A program made the position numbers and the translations under genes. The notes under the pieces were generated by a model. That model searched no databases and was not told where the DNA came from. It saw nothing but the letters and a program-made list of their open reading frames with translations. Of a DNA stretch of 13,915 nucleotides, positions 12,174 through 13,915 are shown one piece after another. The stretch lies in contig DASYQR010000149.1 in the NCBI GenBank assembly GCA_036005325.1, forward strand, positions 1 through 13,915, read 5' to 3'. Each line of letters opens with the position of its first letter. The stretch's first letter is position 1. The DNA comes from SCTG01 sp036005325. Lineage in GTDB: Bacteria > Nitrospirota > Nitrospiria > Nitrospirales > NS-4.

Positions 12174-12197
12174 CTCGAACCCTCCCAAGGCGATCAA

Positions 12198-12227
12198 ATC
12201 TTACACCAAAGCGCGAAAGGGTGTCCA
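12198..12227 (-). promoter_or_regulatory. Sigma70-type promoter of the zinc-ribbon/ferredoxin operon
   Basis: On the minus strand TGGACA (12227-12222, five of six) is followed after 18 nt by TAAGAT (12203-12198, four of six). The predicted start near 12191 gives a leader of about 18 nt that contains the GGGAGGG ribosome binding site of the first gene. Confidence 0.5.
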
Positions 12228-12247
12228 TCCATGAATAGTCCGGGATG

Positions 12248-12277
12248 TTGTGATTTGGGGGTTCAATAGGCGAGAAT
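12248..12277 (+). promoter_or_regulatory. Weak promoter candidate for the secreted protein/ald unit
   Basis: TTGTGA (12248-12253) and GAGAAT (12272-12277) are 18 nt apart, with four of six matches each. The predicted start would fall at about 12283, on the ATG at 12284. The match is weak and could be chance. Confidence 0.25.
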
Positions 12278-12283
12278 AAGGCT

Positions 12284-12739
12284 ATGCGAATCCGAATCGT
12301 CGCGGTGATCGGGGCCAGCCTGCTGCTGTTCCTGACTCCGGCGCAGGCGGTGGAATTCGATGCGGCGGCGGAGGCCAAGCGGCTCGAAGCCGGCCTCGCG
12401 CGGCTATGCGGCGTGTGGGAATGGACGGTGCATTCCCACACGATGAGCCACCGGGAAGCCAAAACGAAGATCGTCCTGCCCAATCCTGCTGCCGCCGGCA
12501 TGGAAGGTCCTTCGCCCAGCGAAATCCGCATTTACGGCAATGCCGTGTACTTCCGGTGGGACTTTCCCGGCGGGTACCAGGAAGACAGCCTGCTCTTGAA
12601 TGACAACCGGCGTCTGGAAGGAACATTTCGGACCTCGACCGGCGCGGTCGGCGCCATCGACGGCAAACGTGTGTCAGGCTGCAAACCTACAGCCTCTGAC
12701 GGTGCGAGCAGCTCCGGCGCGCCGGAGAGCAAGCCATGA
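12284..12739 (+). CDS. Small secreted protein (hypothetical)
   Basis: This 151-residue protein has a clear signal peptide (MRIRI, hydrophobic core, cleavage after PAQA at about 22). The mature part has a helix at about 26-42, then LCGVWEWTV and beta-like strands (IRIYGNAVYFRWDF, EDSLLLNDNRRLEGTFRT). The tail is Ser/Ala/Pro-rich and probably disordered. Two Cys (C42, C133) could form a disulphide. The family is not recognised; the GVWE start of the beta part resembles the protein at 5995-6387. The ribosome binding site is weak (AAGG only two bases before ATG). The stop overlaps the ald start (ATGA), so the two are likely translated together despite having no obvious common function. Confidence 0.72.
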   Translation: MRIRIVAVIGASLLLFLTPAQAVEFDAAAEAKRLEAGLARLCGVWEWTVHSHTMSHREAKTKIVLPNPAAAGMEGPSPSEIRIYGNAVYFRWDFPGGYQEDSLLLNDNRRLEGTFRTSTGAVGAIDGKRVSGCKPTASDGASSSGAPESKP

Positions 12740-13833
12740 TCATCGGCGTACCCAAGGAGATCAAGGACCATGAGTTTCGCGTCGGTCTGACTCCGGGCGG
12801 GGCGCAGACTCTTGTGAAGGGCGGCCATCGGGTCCTGGTGGAGGCCGGCGCTGGCGTCGGCAGCGGGCTTGAGGATGACGCCTACCGCGCGGCCGGGGCC
12901 GACGTGATCCCTGAGAAGGCGGTTCTGTTCGAGCGCGCGGATCTCATCGTCAAGGTCAAGGAGCCGTTGGAGTCGGAGTACTCACTTTTCCGGAAAGGTC
13001 AGGCGCTTTTCACGTATCTTCACCTGGCGGCGAACCGGAAACTGACCGAAGCGTTGCTGGAGCGGCAGGTCTTTGCGCTCGCTTATGAGACGGTGGAGCG
13101 GCCCGACCGCAGCCTACCGATTCTTCAGCCGATGAGCGAGGTGGCGGGACGGCTCTCCGCGCAGATCGGCGCGCATTATCTGGAGCGCACGCAGGGCGGT
13201 CGCGGGATCTTGCTCGGCGGGGTGCCCGGCGTGGCTCCGGGCAAAGTGGTGGTCCTCGGGGCCGGCGTGGTAGGGACGCAGGCCATCCGGGTCGCGGTTG
13301 GTCTGGGCGCGCAGGTGACAGTCTTCAATCTGGATCGCGGCAGGCTGGAAGCGCTGGATGCGCTCTATCAGGGGCGGATCGTGACGATGGCCTCGGATCC
13401 AACGTGGATCGAGGAAGCGGTGTTGGATGCGGACCTGGTGATTGGCGCCGTGATGGTGACCGGCGCCCGGGCCCCCATCTTGGTCAAGCGCGGGACCGTG
13501 AAGCGCATGAAAAAAGGTGCGGTGATCGTGGACGTGTCGGTGGATCAGGGCGGCTGTGTCGAGACGACGCGACCGACGTCCCACTCGGAACCGGTATATA
13601 TCGTTGATGGAGTGTTGCACTATGCCGTGCCCAACATTCCCGGCATTGTACCCCACACCGCCACTTTTGCCTTGACCAACGCGTCGCTTCCCTTTATTCT
13701 GCGTTTGGCCGAGTTGGGACCGGAGCAGGCGGTCCGGACCGATCCGGTGCTCGCGAAGGGCCTCAACCTCGCCGACGGCCGGGTGACGTGCCGGGCGGTG
13801 GCTGAGGCCCTCGGCATGCCGTTCACTCCTTGA
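12736..13833 (+). CDS. ald: Alanine dehydrogenase
   Basis: This 365-residue protein has the usual length for the family. It catalyses reversible NAD-dependent deamination of L-alanine to pyruvate and ammonia. Visible hallmarks are the N-terminal GVPKEIKDHEFRVGLTP with substrate-binding R15, K75 in VKVKEP, the catalytic H96 in YLHLA, the NAD-binding GAGVVG (175-180) and D270 in DVSVDQGG. Further on are HYAVPNIPGIVPHTAT (295-310) and the family's C-terminal helix. All key residues are present, so it should be active and link carbon and nitrogen metabolism in the cytoplasm. Its ATG (12736) overlaps the preceding gene's stop, with GGAG eight bases upstream. Its stop is only 2 nt from tRNA-Pro, so the tRNA may be co-transcribed or have a promoter inside ald. 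Confidence 0.97.
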   Translation: MIIGVPKEIKDHEFRVGLTPGGAQTLVKGGHRVLVEAGAGVGSGLEDDAYRAAGADVIPEKAVLFERADLIVKVKEPLESEYSLFRKGQALFTYLHLAANRKLTEALLERQVFALAYETVERPDRSLPILQPMSEVAGRLSAQIGAHYLERTQGGRGILLGGVPGVAPGKVVVLGAGVVGTQAIRVAVGLGAQVTVFNLDRGRLEALDALYQGRIVTMASDPTWIEEAVLDADLVIGAVMVTGARAPILVKRGTVKRMKKGAVIVDVSVDQGGCVETTRPTSHSEPVYIVDGVLHYAVPNIPGIVPHTATFALTNASLPFILRLAELGPEQAVRTDPVLAKGLNLADGRVTCRAVAEALGMPFTP

Positions 13834-13835
13834 GT

Positions 13836-13914
<79 letters not shown>

Positions 13915-13915
13915 C

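Overview
The window is about 13.9 kb of moderately GC-rich bacterial DNA with short gaps, many stop/start overlaps, and tRNAs with encoded CCA ends. The gene set suggests a Nitrospira-like member of the Nitrospirota: a hybrid kinase with a response-regulator cyclase, secreted copper proteins, stand-alone ferredoxins, a squalene/phytoene synthase-type enzyme and many small secreted proteins of unknown function. This placement rests on gene style only, because there is no rRNA or other phylogenetic marker. No phage, IS element, CRISPR array or integrase was seen. The one mobile-looking item is a 60-bp palindromic repeat.

Layout. Positions 1-1031 hold the 3' end of an amidinotransferase/DDAH-type gene, a tRNA-Gln(TTG) with its own promoter, and two small minus-strand genes (a winged-helix protein and a membrane-anchored beta protein). 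A 323-bp AT-rich gap (1032-1354) carries a perfect 18-bp palindrome. Positions 1355-3945 hold a PAS hybrid histidine kinase overlapping by ATGA a response regulator with a class III nucleotide cyclase output domain, so the signal probably ends in cAMP (or cGMP). Positions 3937-4503 are two small minus-strand genes. At 4603-5568 is a secreted Ig-like/PKD protein, and at 5565-5954 a glycine-zipper lipoprotein.

Positions 5995-7926 look like a copper locus. A secreted protein has the ligand pattern of a PHM-type (peptidylglycine monooxygenase fold) copper enzyme. It is translationally linked to a small secreted protein and divergent from a secreted cupredoxin with Gln where the axial Met is usual. 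The 60-bp repeat follows and supplies the stop codon of a stand-alone PEP synthase ATP-grasp domain (7985-8980), which is co-transcribed with the membrane protease HtpX (8988-9884). Divergent from htpX is a squalene/phytoene synthase-family gene (10019-11074) whose promoter predicts a nearly leaderless mRNA. Positions 11103-12173 are a compact minus-strand redox operon: a zinc-ribbon protein, a thioredoxin-like [2Fe-2S] ferredoxin and an 8Fe-type ferredoxin lacking one canonical cysteine. The window ends with a small secreted protein gene overlapping alanine dehydrogenase (ald), followed after 2 nt by tRNA-Pro(CGG).

The points most worth a second look are the PHM-like/cupredoxin copper locus, the cysteine-deficient ferredoxin in its three-gene operon, the orphan PPDK_N domain, and the stop-donating palindromes at two convergent gene junctions.
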